A stretch of DNA of 64,000 nt from Patiriisocius marinus (GTDB taxonomy: Bacteria > Bacteroidota > Bacteroidia > Flavobacteriales > Flavobacteriaceae), in assembly GCF_008974325.1 (NCBI RefSeq), contig NZ_BKCG01000002.1, positions 310,001-374,000 of the forward strand, written 5' to 3'. A program made the position numbers and the translations under genes. Every line of letters begins with the position of its first letter. Within the stretch, counting starts at the first letter, position 1. Of this stretch, positions 1 through 8,326 are shown piece by piece. The notes beneath the pieces were generated by a model, which saw only the letters and a list, made by a program, of their open reading frames with translations, had not been told where the DNA came from and searched no databases.

Positions 1-102
1 TGCGCGAGTACCTTCACTATATGGTACAAAATATATGAATGCAATATATGCCATATAAATAGCTAACAATCCGAAAAGGATAAAAAAGAGTATTTTTTTC
101 AT
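1..102 (-). CDS. Small membrane-anchored protein, N-terminal part only (cut by window edge)
   Basis: The first 34 codons are visible; the rest lies beyond the left edge. The protein starts with Met-Lys-Lys and one hydrophobic helix (about residues 4-27), then an aromatic segment ending in VPYSEGTRA. This resembles a family of about 130 residues in Flavobacteriia that databases often label 6-phosphogluconate dehydrogenase, although it lacks any Rossmann or dehydrogenase motif (from memory). It is the last visible gene of the minus-strand operon, 18 bases after its neighbour. Its function is unknown and the dehydrogenase label should not be copied. Confidence 0.6.
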   Translation of the reverse strand, partial: MKKILFFILFGLLAIYMAYIAFIYFVPYSEGTRA

Positions 103-120
103 AATGTATTTAATGTATTT

Positions 121-381
121 TTAGTCACTTTTTGAGTTTTGATATTCACGGTATATTTCTACGGCTTTAACAAAACAAGCCCAAGCTACTAAAATTCCAA
201 TGAGTAAAGATACTATACCCATACTTAGATACATAGTTGCTAAGTAATCTTTTCTGAAATATTCTGTTTGTGAGTAATAGATAGCGTAAATACCACCAAT
301 AACTGGGATAAGACCATATGCGGTATATAGCGTTAGTTGTGTCGCTACCCAAATCTTTTCTAAAAATTTAACCCAATCCAT
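121..381 (-). CDS. Small membrane protein with two transmembrane segments
   Basis: The 86-residue protein has two hydrophobic stretches, near residues 20-36 and 50-72, separated by a charged loop (YSQTEYFRKDY), and a polar C-terminus. The ATG is preceded by an A/T-rich leader typical of Bacteroidota. It lies 22 bases after another two-helix membrane protein and 18 bases before the edge gene, so it is probably co-transcribed with rmuC. I do not recognise the family and assign no function. Confidence 0.65.
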   Translation of the reverse strand: MDWVKFLEKIWVATQLTLYTAYGLIPVIGGIYAIYYSQTEYFRKDYLATMYLSMGIVSLLIGILVAWACFVKAVEIYREYQNSKSD

Positions 382-403
382 AAAACGTATAAATAATAAA
401 AAT

Positions 404-637
404 TTAGGTTACTTTTCTAAGTCTGTCGTACGCTAGATATGTAGTAGCTATTCCTAAAATTAATATAAATGTTCCTACATACAGGTTTAAGTCTTCTAAA
501 TGAGTTCCAATTGTACTTTGGTTTTCTTCTAAAAAAAACATACTAATTCCTCCTACAATCATTAAAATTCCAAAAACAATTAGTACAATGGAATCAAGGC
601 GTAATAAATTGCGTGGTACCTTATTCTGCTTCATCAT
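404..637 (-). CDS. Small membrane protein with two transmembrane segments
   Basis: The 77-residue protein has hydrophobic helices near residues 15-35 and 50-70, joined by an acidic loop. It starts with ATG ATG inside the end of rmuC and overlaps it by 17 bases, so translation is probably coupled to RmuC synthesis. I do not recognise the family. The overlap and tight packing make it very likely a real gene despite its size. Confidence 0.68.
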   Translation of the reverse strand: MMKQNKVPRNLLRLDSIVLIVFGILMIVGGISMFFLEENQSTIGTHLEDLNLYVGTFILILGIATTYLAYDRLRKVT

Positions 638-1946
638 TGAGTGCTTTATTTAACAATTTATCATTAATATGTTTTCGTTGTTTTATACCTAGTTTTTTAA
701 TGCTTTCAACTTTCTTAATTAAGTTGCCTTGGCCTGTTAGCTTTTTCATAGTTCCATCATAACTACCTTTTACAGTGTTTAGTTGGTTTCCTACTTTAAT
801 TAAATCTTCAGTTAGGTTGACAAATTGATCATATAATCTACCAGCTTGCGTTGCTATCTCTAAGGCATTCTGTTGCTGTTTTTCATTGTTCCACATAGTA
901 TCAATGGTTCTCAATGTAGCAAGTAATGTAGAGGGAGTTACTATAACAATATTCTTTTCAAATGCCCAAGCATATAGGTTTTCATCGTGATTAACAGCTA
1001 CTGCAAAAGCAGGTTCTATAGGCACAAATAATAAAACAAAGTCTGGACTCTCAATTTTATAAAGTTCGTGATAATTTTTACTACTTAATTGTTCAATGTG
1101 CTTTTTAAGTGATCTAACATGTTCTGCAAGAAATCCCGAACGAATTAACTCATCATCTTCATTTACAAATCGTTCATAAGCAATTAGAGATACCTTAGAG
1201 TCAATAATCATTTTATTAGAATCTGGCAGATGAATTACAACATCCGGTAATACCCTTTTACCATCATCTGTCACAAAACTTTGCTGAACAAAATACTCTC
1301 TTTCTTTTTCTAATCCGCTTTTTTCTAAAACACGTTCTAAAACCAATTCACCCCAATTACCTTGTATTTTATTATCTCCCTTTAAGGCTTTGGTTAGATT
1401 GGTAGCCTCTTTACTCATTTGCTCGTTTAACTCTTTTAAACCAAGTATTTGCTGGCGTAACGAAGCTTGACTTGTTAAACTTTCTTTGTGAGTATCATCA
1501 ACACGTTTTTCAAATTTGTCTATTTTATCCTGTAGTGGTTTTAATATAGTATCAATATTTTCTTTGTTCTGTTTCGTAAATTTTTCAGATTTATTATCAA
1601 GTATCTTGTTTGCTAAATTTTCAAATTCTATTGTAAATTTTTCATTTATTTTTTCAAGTTCATTTGATTGTTCCCTAAGTTTAGTTTCAAGGTTTTCAAC
1701 GATGGTATTTCGTTTAGTTAATTCCATATTGAGGAAATCCTTTTCTTTTCTAATATTTTCTCTTTGTTGTAAAGCACTATCAAATCGTTCTTCAAGTTTT
1801 TCACTTTGTGATTTAGATTGAAGTAACCTTTCTTCAAGCGTTCCTATTTCGGTTTTAGATTTTAAACGCGAGAATAGATTCCCTAAAAAGGCTCCAGCTA
1901 AAAGACAAATAAGTCCTATGATGCTAAAAATGATGATTTCGTTCAT
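621..1946 (-). CDS. rmuC: DNA recombination protein RmuC
   Basis: RmuC-family proteins limit DNA rearrangement and are thought to be membrane-tethered and related to nucleases. The 441-residue product has an N-terminal membrane helix (about residues 4-22), a long coiled coil (about 25-185) and the RmuC domain, with the typical GNWGELVLERVLEKSGLE and PDVVIHLPD...IIDSKV segments at about 195-260. Length is normal. It starts 18 bases after the ABC ATPase gene and overlaps the next small membrane gene by 17 bases, so it sits inside the transporter operon. There is no functional reason known to me for that linkage. Confidence 0.93.
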   Translation of the reverse strand: MNEIIIFSIIGLICLLAGAFLGNLFSRLKSKTEIGTLEERLLQSKSQSEKLEERFDSALQQRENIRKEKDFLNMELTKRNTIVENLETKLREQSNELEKINEKFTIEFENLANKILDNKSEKFTKQNKENIDTILKPLQDKIDKFEKRVDDTHKESLTSQASLRQQILGLKELNEQMSKEATNLTKALKGDNKIQGNWGELVLERVLEKSGLEKEREYFVQQSFVTDDGKRVLPDVVIHLPDSNKMIIDSKVSLIAYERFVNEDDELIRSGFLAEHVRSLKKHIEQLSSKNYHELYKIESPDFVLLFVPIEPAFAVAVNHDENLYAWAFEKNIVIVTPSTLLATLRTIDTMWNNEKQQQNALEIATQAGRLYDQFVNLTEDLIKVGNQLNTVKGSYDGTMKKLTGQGNLIKKVESIKKLGIKQRKHINDKLLNKALNDEAE

Positions 1947-1964
1947 TGGGTAATAAAGCTAAGA

Positions 1965-2759
1965 TTATTTAATAGTAAAACGTCCAGTCATTTTATCAAA
2001 GACTATAAAATCTTCTGGGAATAAGGTGTTAAAAACATTTTGCTCAATTAACCTACAAGGGGTGTTATGAACCGTTGTTTCGGGTGTCATAATAATCATA
2101 GTATCGGTTAATTGAATTGCAAGGTCTATTTCGTGAGTAGAAAAAAGAATTGTTTTCTGCTTTTTGTGAGCAATAGTTTTAAGCAATTTTAAAATAGAAG
2201 CTTTATGAAATAAATCTAAATGGGTGGTAGGCTCATCAAGTAAAATTATAGGAGTATCCTGCGCTAAAGCTCTTGCGATATATACACGTTGAAGCTGGCC
2301 GTCACTCAATTCAAAGCATTTTTTATGTTGGATTTCAGATAACTGTGTTGCCTCTAGTGCTTCTAATATTATGGCGTTATCATTATTGCTTAAACTTCCC
2401 ATCCAGTTTGTGTATGGTTGTCTACCAAGGCTAACTAATTCTAATACGGTCAAGTTTTTAGAGACAGCAGCTTCTGTTAATACAATACTTAATAAGGACG
2501 CTAGTTCTAAAGGAGAATAGCTTTTAGATGGTTTGTCTAGAAAATCAATAGTTCCATTTAGAGGTGATTGTATCCCTGCTAAAGTTCGTAATAGCGTAGA
2601 TTTTCCAATACCATTACTTCCCACAATAGCAATTAGTTGACCTTTAGTGATAGATAAATCAATATCCTTAGCCACTATAATAGCAGGCTTTTTGCCATTG
2701 CTATAGCCAATGCTTAAGTTTTTAGCCGAAATAATATGTTCTGAAATATGGTGCTGCAT
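1965..2759 (-). CDS. ABC transporter ATP-binding protein, iron-complex/cobalamin type
   Basis: This ATPase subunit (264 residues) powers a FecCD/BtuCD-type importer at the inner membrane. It shows Walker A GSNGIGKST (47-55), an ABC signature in the variant form LSDGQ (151-155), Walker B IILLDEP (171-177) and the switch histidine in STHE near 209. The start ATG directly abuts the TAA stop of the permease gene (no gap), so the subunits are made together. The substrate, a siderophore, haem or cobalamin, cannot be told from sequence. No B12 riboswitch is visible upstream of the operon. Confidence 0.92.
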   Translation of the reverse strand: MQHHISEHIISAKNLSIGYSNGKKPAIIVAKDIDLSITKGQLIAIVGSNGIGKSTLLRTLAGIQSPLNGTIDFLDKPSKSYSPLELASLLSIVLTEAAVSKNLTVLELVSLGRQPYTNWMGSLSNNDNAIILEALEATQLSEIQHKKCFELSDGQLQRVYIARALAQDTPIILLDEPTTHLDLFHKASILKLLKTIAHKKQKTILFSTHEIDLAIQLTDTMIIMTPETTVHNTPCRLIEQNVFNTLFPEDFIVFDKMTGRFTIK

Positions 2760-3791
2760 TTAGAAAAATAGTTTTCGTTTTCGAACTAATAACCAAATAA
2801 CAACAGGAGCTCCTACTAATGAAGTAATAGCATTTATTGGTAATGTGTAGTCTGTGAATGGTACTTGTGCTATACTATCGCATAAAAGCATTAAAATAGC
2901 TCCCACCATCAGTACAGCTGGTATTAAAATAAAGTGATTTGAAGTTTTTACAAATTGACGTGTTAAATGTGGTACTGCTAAACCTACAAATGCAATGGGG
3001 CCAGCAAATGCTGTAATACCACCTGCTAGAATACTTGTTGCTAAAATGATTAATACCATTTTCTGTTTTAGTTTCAATCCCATACTTTTTGCGTATTGTT
3101 CACCTAATAACAATGCGTTTAAAGCTTTTGCGCTCAAGATGCTTAGACCTACTCCTAAAATAAAACAAGTAGCTAAAATTAATATTCCACTCCAGGATTG
3201 ATTACCTAAACTACCAAATGACCAAAATATAAATTGCTGTAACTTTTCAGCATTACTAAAATAGGAGAGTACTGAGACTACAGCTGCTGTAACACTTCCA
3301 AACATAAGACCAATAATTAATATGGCCATGGTATCTTTTATCTTGAAAGTAACAGCAAGTACTGCCAATAACACGAGAAAACTACCTAGTGCACTTGCAA
3401 GTACTAAACTCCAAGAGCTTGCTAATAAGCTTCCTAAAGTTCCTCCAAACACACCTGCTCCTAAAATTAACAAAGCGACACCTAAACTTGCACCGCTACT
3501 AAGTCCTAATACAAATGGCCCAGCTAAAGGGTTTCTAAATAAGGTTTGCATAAGTAATCCCGAAATAGCAAGACCACCTCCAGCAATAATTGCCGTAAGC
3601 GCCTTTGGGAGTCGATACTCTAAAATAATATAACGCCAAGAATCTTTTATAACTTCTCCACCTGTTAGGCTTGCAAAAATTTCTTTAAAAGGAACCGTAA
3701 CTGAGCCTAAACTTAAATTAATAAGAAAGCTACTTACTAGACATAAACCCAGTAGTAAAAACAATATAGTATTGGGTTTTCTTTGGATCAT
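2760..3791 (-). CDS. Iron-complex/cobalamin-type ABC transporter permease (FecCD family)
   Basis: This 343-residue inner-membrane permease has about 9-10 hydrophobic helices and family landmarks: the LPKALTAIIAGGGLAISGLLMQTLFRNPLA-type region (about residues 60-90) and GPIAFVGLAVPHLTR (about 265-280). It partners with the ATPase that follows and the binding lipoprotein that precedes it. Its ATG overlaps the binding-protein stop as ATGA (4 bases), and its own TAA abuts the ATPase ATG, a compact operon with translational coupling. Substrate class is inferred from family only. Confidence 0.93.
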   Translation of the reverse strand: MIQRKPNTILFLLLGLCLVSSFLINLSLGSVTVPFKEIFASLTGGEVIKDSWRYIILEYRLPKALTAIIAGGGLAISGLLMQTLFRNPLAGPFVLGLSSGASLGVALLILGAGVFGGTLGSLLASSWSLVLASALGSFLVLLAVLAVTFKIKDTMAILIIGLMFGSVTAAVVSVLSYFSNAEKLQQFIFWSFGSLGNQSWSGILILATCFILGVGLSILSAKALNALLLGEQYAKSMGLKLKQKMVLIILATSILAGGITAFAGPIAFVGLAVPHLTRQFVKTSNHFILIPAVLMVGAILMLLCDSIAQVPFTDYTLPINAITSLVGAPVVIWLLVRKRKLFF

Positions 3792-4921
3792 TTAATAGCG
3801 GTGAAAAAGAAAGGTTCGTGTTCTAGTTCTAATTCAGGGTGTAAAATTTTAATAATATCTTTTAAAACAATATCAGGTCTATTAGGCGCAAGTTCATAGT
3901 ATAAAACACCACCAGTAGCACCTACTTTACTAGTAAAAGTGTAGAGCGCATTATTTTTAAAAGCATCAAACTGGCCATATACTGGATTAGACTCTAATAA
4001 CTGTGTTTTAGAATTAAACTGCCCAGGACCAATCCATACTTCTGCAAACTGGCCTTTATCTAATACACTCTCAATATTTAATGCGATACTTCCAGTCCCT
4101 TTATGGTCATTCCATAAATAAGTTCCATTAGCATCTGTTATAAATTGTGCAGCCCAACTATCGCCTTGTGGCATATACCAAACATCTTTGTACATCGCAC
4201 CGCTTAAAACTGTAGGAGACTTAGCAGCACCTTTTGCTAATTTTTTTGCATCTGAATAATCTTTAGAAATAGCATTGAAAATACTATCTGCTTCTTTTTC
4301 TTTGTCATATAAAACGCCAAAAAATTTAATCCATTCGGCTTTTCCTAAAGGATGCGTTTCAGTCCAATCTGCATTAATAAACACAGGGATTCCAGCGTTT
4401 TTAATAACTTTAAGTGACTGTCCTTCGCCTTCCACAGCAAAACTTACAACAGCGTCAGGGGAGAGGTCAATAAGTGTTTCAGTATTTAAAGCTTCATTTT
4501 TACCAAGTTCCTTAATGGTTCCTTCCGAAATTTTAAGGCGAGCCGCTTCGCTCGATATGTAATCTAGATTAGGAAACCCTACAAGCGTCTCAATTTCGTT
4601 AAGCATTTCTAATGAAGGAATATGTGTTGTAGAGGTAACTACCATATTTTTTACCGGAACTTCCACAACAGCATCGTACATTGTTGCATCTTCAATAAGA
4701 TCAAGGTTTTTTGCAAAAGCGTATGTGTACGCTTTATCTGCTCCTGGCCAAGGGTTGGTAACCTTTATAACAGTATAATTAGAAATATGATTTATCGTAA
4801 AGCCTTTAGCATAATCAACACTAGTGTTTAGAGGTGCAACATCAATACTTTGAGATTGATCATTTTTACAAGCTACAAATAGCGTAATTACTATAAACAG
4901 GTATAATAGTTTTTGAAGCAT
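3788..4921 (-). CDS. ABC transporter substrate-binding lipoprotein (FecB/BtuF-like)
   Basis: This is the periplasmic binding component of the importer, a class III (helical backbone) binding protein of about 377 residues. A lipoprotein signal ends at Cys18 (LFVAC), so it is probably lipid-anchored. Segments such as VGFPNLDYISSEAARLK and DLSPDAVVSF are typical of the family. I choose the ATG at 4921 rather than an in-frame TTG at 4942, because the TTG lies inside a good -7 element (TATATTTG, 4940-4947). The first gene of the operon, it overlaps the permease by ATGA. The ligand is not determined. Confidence 0.88.
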   Translation of the reverse strand: MLQKLLYLFIVITLFVACKNDQSQSIDVAPLNTSVDYAKGFTINHISNYTVIKVTNPWPGADKAYTYAFAKNLDLIEDATMYDAVVEVPVKNMVVTSTTHIPSLEMLNEIETLVGFPNLDYISSEAARLKISEGTIKELGKNEALNTETLIDLSPDAVVSFAVEGEGQSLKVIKNAGIPVFINADWTETHPLGKAEWIKFFGVLYDKEKEADSIFNAISKDYSDAKKLAKGAAKSPTVLSGAMYKDVWYMPQGDSWAAQFITDANGTYLWNDHKGTGSIALNIESVLDKGQFAEVWIGPGQFNSKTQLLESNPVYGQFDAFKNNALYTFTSKVGATGGVLYYELAPNRPDIVLKDIIKILHPELELEHEPFFFTAIK

Positions 4922-4939
4922 TAAAATTAATTTTTGCAA

Positions 4940-4947
4940 CAAATATA
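4940..4947 (-). promoter_or_regulatory. -7 promoter element for the ABC importer operon
   Basis: On the minus strand this reads TATATTTG, a full match to the Bacteroidota -7 consensus TAnnTTTG, placed about 19 bases before the ATG of the binding-protein gene. I see no clear -33 TTG at the usual distance. It would drive a seven-gene operon and leaves only a short leader. Confidence 0.45.
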
Positions 4948-5299
4948 GGAATTAGATATGCACTAATAGGTAGATATTACAACTCAAAACCGATTATTTA
5001 AATCTTCGAATTTTAACTTTAGTTTCAAAGAGAACTATGAATTAGCAAATATGTAAGCACGTTAGATTTTAATTTTAGACGTGAAATTCGAGGTTTTTTG
5101 CTTCTGAAATATTTAAAATGATATAGCTTTTTGGCGACTCAATTTGTTGATTGTCGAAAATGTACTAAATCCGTATCAATTCCGAATCGAGAGAGCATAA
5201 ACCGCTGTAAATTAATGAATAGATTCTTTATTGGAACGTATAAAATTTGTAATTTAGTAGCAGTAATAATAAAATAGTAATCTTAAAAATTAAAATACA
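4948..5299. other. Intergenic region with nested inverted repeats
   Basis: About 350 bases without a convincing gene. Visible structure includes arms TCGAATTT (5006-5013) and AAATTCGA (5084-5091), with CACGT (5058-5062) and ACGTG (5079-5083) nested inside and a T-rich run just after, and a smaller hairpin CGAC...GTCG around 5133-5155. A 20-codon open frame at about 5215-5277 precedes the DUF2853 gene but has nothing to support it. No B12 box or tRNA-like fold was found. Confidence 0.4.
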
Positions 5300-5632
5300 A
5301 TGAGCGAAACAGCAGACAAATTAGCTAAAATGAAAGAAACAGCAGTTGCACAATTAAAAGAGTGTGGCGTAAGCAATGTTGATCACGATCAATTAGATGG
5401 TTATGTAAATAGTCTAAGAACGATGGTTAATAATAGAGATGCAGTTTTAGTTTCAGGAACAGATAAATCTGAATTAGAAACAGTATACCGTAATTTTGTA
5501 GTTAAAAAATGTGGTGTGGATGATAAAGATAAAGGGATGGCAGCTATTCAATCAGTAGCAGAAAAAATGTCTTCTATCAAGCAAAAAAGTCGACCAGCAT
5601 TTTATTATATGGTAGCTCACGAGCTTAAATAA
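5300..5632 (+). CDS. DUF2853 family protein
   Basis: A small soluble protein (110 residues), without signal peptide or membrane helix. The segments FVVKKCGVDDK near residues 74-84 and RPAFYYMVAHELK at the C-terminus are typical of DUF2853, a helical family with no established biochemical role. It stands alone, followed by a strong terminator shared with the convergent gene. The ATG follows an A-rich leader, as usual for highly expressed Bacteroidota genes. Family placement is confident; no function is assigned. Confidence 0.85.
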   Translation: MSETADKLAKMKETAVAQLKECGVSNVDHDQLDGYVNSLRTMVNNRDAVLVSGTDKSELETVYRNFVVKKCGVDDKDKGMAAIQSVAEKMSSIKQKSRPAFYYMVAHELK

Positions 5633-5651
5633 TAAAACCTTGGTTTTGAAA

Positions 5652-5692
5652 TAAAAAAAAGACTGTTTTTAATTAAACAGTCTTTTTTTTAT
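5652..5692. terminator. Bidirectional rho-independent terminator
   Basis: AAAGACTGTTT and AAACAGTCTTT form a long perfect stem around TTAATT, with A and T runs on the two sides. It can end both the DUF2853 gene and the convergent DinB-like operon. Confidence 0.85.
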
Positions 5693-5707
5693 TTCAATGC
5701 TTTTCTA

Positions 5708-6166
5708 TTATAATAACCTTTTAAGTAAAACTATTTGTCCTAAATGATAATGAGAGTGTTCTAGTAAGCCTATTACGTTTCGTAAAGTACTTCCGTAGGC
5801 TCCAGTTCCAAAAGGCTTCTCAAATTGTGAGCTATCCATTGATTTCAGTAATCCAGAAACAATTTCAATATTATTAAATAATACAGTTTTTAACGTATCC
5901 CAGTCTTTTTTTGAAGTTACAGGAGGATGAATAAAACTTAGTGAATCTTTTGCCTCTAATGGACCTCCTTCAAGAACTTGCTTTACAGCAGCAATGTAAT
6001 AGTCTATATGAAATACTAATGTTGAAATAGAATTTAAAGATTTTATTTGAACAATAGAATCCTCCCATGAAACACCTTCAAGAGCTTGTTCTAAACTAAC
6101 ACCTGCATAATTACCTCCAAGAGAAAACTTTTTAAATAGTATTGCTAATTGTTCGCTTGTTGTCAT
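5708..6166 (-). CDS. DinB-like four-helix protein
   Basis: This 152-residue protein matches the DinB/YfiT-like four-helix bundle superfamily, whose members often bind a metal through three histidines. Candidate ligands are the His in STLVFHIDYYI (near residue 53) and two in EHSHYHLGQI (near 137-141). The position of the last motif close to the C-terminus fits the family. It starts 5 bases after the S41 protease gene, so the two are co-transcribed. Members serve as thiol transferases or are uncharacterised. No specific reaction is claimed. Confidence 0.8.
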   Translation of the reverse strand: MTTSEQLAILFKKFSLGGNYAGVSLEQALEGVSWEDSIVQIKSLNSISTLVFHIDYYIAAVKQVLEGGPLEAKDSLSFIHPPVTSKKDWDTLKTVLFNNIEIVSGLLKSMDSSQFEKPFGTGAYGSTLRNVIGLLEHSHYHLGQIVLLKRLL

Positions 6167-6171
6167 AGCCT

Positions 6172-7569
6172 CTATTTTTCAATAACCATTACTCCATCAA
6201 TGGGGTTATTACTATTACTATCACCAACTTCAGAAAGTACTTGAAAATTATAGTTAGGACTTCTTGTTGTAAATATATCATCTAAAGCAGCGGCAAGTAA
6301 AGGTTCATTTGCGTCACCTAAAACACCTAAATTTGCATAATCTTCATTAAGGTCGATATCTGGGAAAAGCCCATCAATGTAATCTGTATTACCTATTGAA
6401 TTAGCTGTTTTAAATACTAGTGGTAACATTGCGTATGTATGACTTTGGTTAGCTTCAGATCTACTAAAATTAGGTGCTGGCGCATCATATAATAAAAATG
6501 AAGCCTGAAATTTACCAGTTGTAGTATCACCTACTTGGACCACATTTATATAAGGAGAAAGTCCATTAATTACTAATTCACTAGCAGAAGCAGTTCGGCT
6601 TGAAGTTAATACATAAACAGTAGTTAAGTTCAAACTGTTAATAGCATCTCCATTACTTATTTGTGTGTTAAAAAGTCCTGGACTAGAATATTCTTCTTGT
6701 CTATCGTCATTCCATTGTTCAGTGTAGAAAATTTGATTGTTAAATTGACCAGTTATCATAGCACTTAAATCGGTTGCAGTTTCTACGGAACCTCCGCTGT
6801 TGTAGCGCAAATCTAAAACCAAATGATCAATTGCTTCCGCTTTAAAATTTCCGAAGGCAGCATTTAATTGTGGGTCAAAATCGCGTGTAAATGCATTATA
6901 CATTAAATACCCTACTTTTTCACCATCTACAGTAAATGTGCGTTCCAAGTGTATTGGGTTTTCTGTGTATTCCGTTTTTGTTAAAACAATAGTACTGTCT
7001 GTAATAGGTTCAACATTCTCCCCATCAAAAGTAGCAAGCCCTATGGAGTATGAGTCAGGTGCGAGTAAATCTCTAAAATTAGTTTCGGTTAGTTGCTGGC
7101 CATCTACGCTATTAAAAATCATTCCGCGTTCTAAGTTAGCTGCTGAAGCGCTTGTGTTTGGCAGGACGTAACGTACATAACCAAAAACATTTCCACTTTC
7201 ATCTGGATAAAAAACTAGGCCGTATTCCATTCCGTTATTTAGGGTAACACCACTTAAAGCATTTTCTAGAGAGATGTAATCGTCCACTAAAACGCTAAAT
7301 CGATCTTGAGGAGATTTTAAAAAATCAAATAAACTTTCAGGCGTATCAAATGAACTTAAAAAAGCGTTTTTAGAATCTGCGTCTGCAAAAGCATCATTCG
7401 CTAACTCAGGAGTATCACTTTTATAGAGATAGAAAAAATTAAGTCCGCGGTAAATAAAATCCTGAATTTCGATATTAGATGCTTGCTGAACATTGTCGTC
7501 AAGATCTTCAAAACAAGAAGTAAATAGAATAAAGCTGCTTAATAGGCCAGTGAAAAGGTACTTTTTCAT
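6172..7569 (-). CDS. S41 family peptidase lipoprotein (C-terminal-processing-protease type)
   Basis: A 465-residue lipoprotein: the signal peptide ends at Cys19 (LFTSC) and is followed by acidic residues. A PDZ-like segment lies around 120-165 (LERGMIFNSVDGQQL) and the tail-specific protease core follows, with DLRYNSGGSVETA (253-265), the catalytic serine in RTASASE (about 325-331) and the dyad lysine in GDTTTGK (353). Such proteases cleave C-terminal regions of envelope proteins. It heads a two-gene unit with the DinB-like gene and is divergent from the sigma-factor gene. Confidence 0.9.
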   Translation of the reverse strand: MKKYLFTGLLSSFILFTSCFEDLDDNVQQASNIEIQDFIYRGLNFFYLYKSDTPELANDAFADADSKNAFLSSFDTPESLFDFLKSPQDRFSVLVDDYISLENALSGVTLNNGMEYGLVFYPDESGNVFGYVRYVLPNTSASAANLERGMIFNSVDGQQLTETNFRDLLAPDSYSIGLATFDGENVEPITDSTIVLTKTEYTENPIHLERTFTVDGEKVGYLMYNAFTRDFDPQLNAAFGNFKAEAIDHLVLDLRYNSGGSVETATDLSAMITGQFNNQIFYTEQWNDDRQEEYSSPGLFNTQISNGDAINSLNLTTVYVLTSSRTASASELVINGLSPYINVVQVGDTTTGKFQASFLLYDAPAPNFSRSEANQSHTYAMLPLVFKTANSIGNTDYIDGLFPDIDLNEDYANLGVLGDANEPLLAAALDDIFTTRSPNYNFQVLSEVGDSNSNNPIDGVMVIEK

Positions 7570-7740
7570 AGTTTTTTAATAAAGTGATGTTGAAACTTCT
7601 AAATTACTCACTTTAAAGTTTCTATTAAAATGTTAGTTGCTTTTTTAGGCTATTTTATGTGTTATTGCTAATTGTAATGAGGATTAGCAGGTTTTTGTTT
7701 ATTAGAATTTCAGAAATATTAATTTTTTTTGAAATAGTGA

Positions 7741-7766
7741 TGTAACAAAAAATAAGGTGTCTCGTC
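7741..7766 (+). promoter_or_regulatory. Candidate ECF-type promoter, probably autoregulatory
   Basis: TGTAAC (7741-7746) and CGTC (7763-7766) are separated by 16 bases. AAC in the -35 and CGTC in the -10 are hallmarks of promoters recognised by ECF sigma factors, and the pair lies about 55 bases before the ECF sigma gene. No housekeeping TAnnTTTG element is seen there. This suggests the sigma factor transcribes its own operon. Confidence 0.5.
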
Positions 7767-7819
7767 AACATTATAGAACGGCATAATAATTTATATTGTT
7801 CACTAACCAAAACCAACAA

Positions 7820-8326
7820 ATGAAACAGCAGGAGTTTTTAGAAACAGTGCTTCCTATTAAGGATAAGCTATTTCGTATAGCGAAACGCTTGCTAGTGTCA
7901 AGAGATGAAGCTGATGATGCAGTGCAGGAAGTATTTTTGAAATTGTGGAAAGGAAAAGAAAAAATTAAACAGTACCGTAGTGCTGAAGCTTTCGCAATTA
8001 CAATGACAAAAAATTATTGTCTTGATAGATTGAAATCTAAACAGGCGTCTAATTTAAAAATAGTGCACAGTAATTATGAGGCTTCAAATAATCTTGAAAA
8101 ACAACTAGAAGCAGCGGACGGAGTAGCGCGAGTGTTTGAGATAATGGATACACTACCCGAACAACAAAAATTAATATTACATCTACGGGATGTAGAACAA
8201 CTAGATTTTAGTGAAATAGCTAAAATGCTTGATTTAAATGAAACAGCAGTGCGTGTTACATTGTCAAGAGCAAGAAAAAAAGTAAGAGATCAATTGATCA
8301 AACAAAACAATTATGGAATTAAATAA
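7820..8326 (+). CDS. ECF-type RNA polymerase sigma factor
   Basis: A 168-residue sigma-70 family protein with only regions 2 and 4. Region 2 covers about residues 10-75 (SRDEADDAVQEVFLKLWKG is the core-binding part) and region 4 about 110-160, ending in DLNETAVRVTLSRARKKVR, the -35-reading helix-turn-helix. I take the ATG at 7820; an in-frame TTG at 7796 would add eight polar residues with no family support. The next gene overlaps its end by 14 bases and looks like its anti-sigma partner. Autoregulation is suggested by the ECF-like promoter upstream. Confidence 0.92.
   Translation: MKQQEFLETVLPIKDKLFRIAKRLLVSRDEADDAVQEVFLKLWKGKEKIKQYRSAEAFAITMTKNYCLDRLKSKQASNLKIVHSNYEASNNLEKQLEAADGVARVFEIMDTLPEQQKLILHLRDVEQLDFSEIAKMLDLNETAVRVTLSRARKKVRDQLIKQNNYGIK

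Noticed and set aside
4948-5299. Cobalamin riboswitch upstream of the ABC importer
   Set aside because: I searched both strands for the B12 box (GCCACTG) and found none; the predicted promoter also leaves only a very short leader.
7796-7819. TTG start of the ECF sigma factor 24 bases upstream
   Set aside because: It adds eight polar residues not typical of the family; the ATG at 7820 is a better start.
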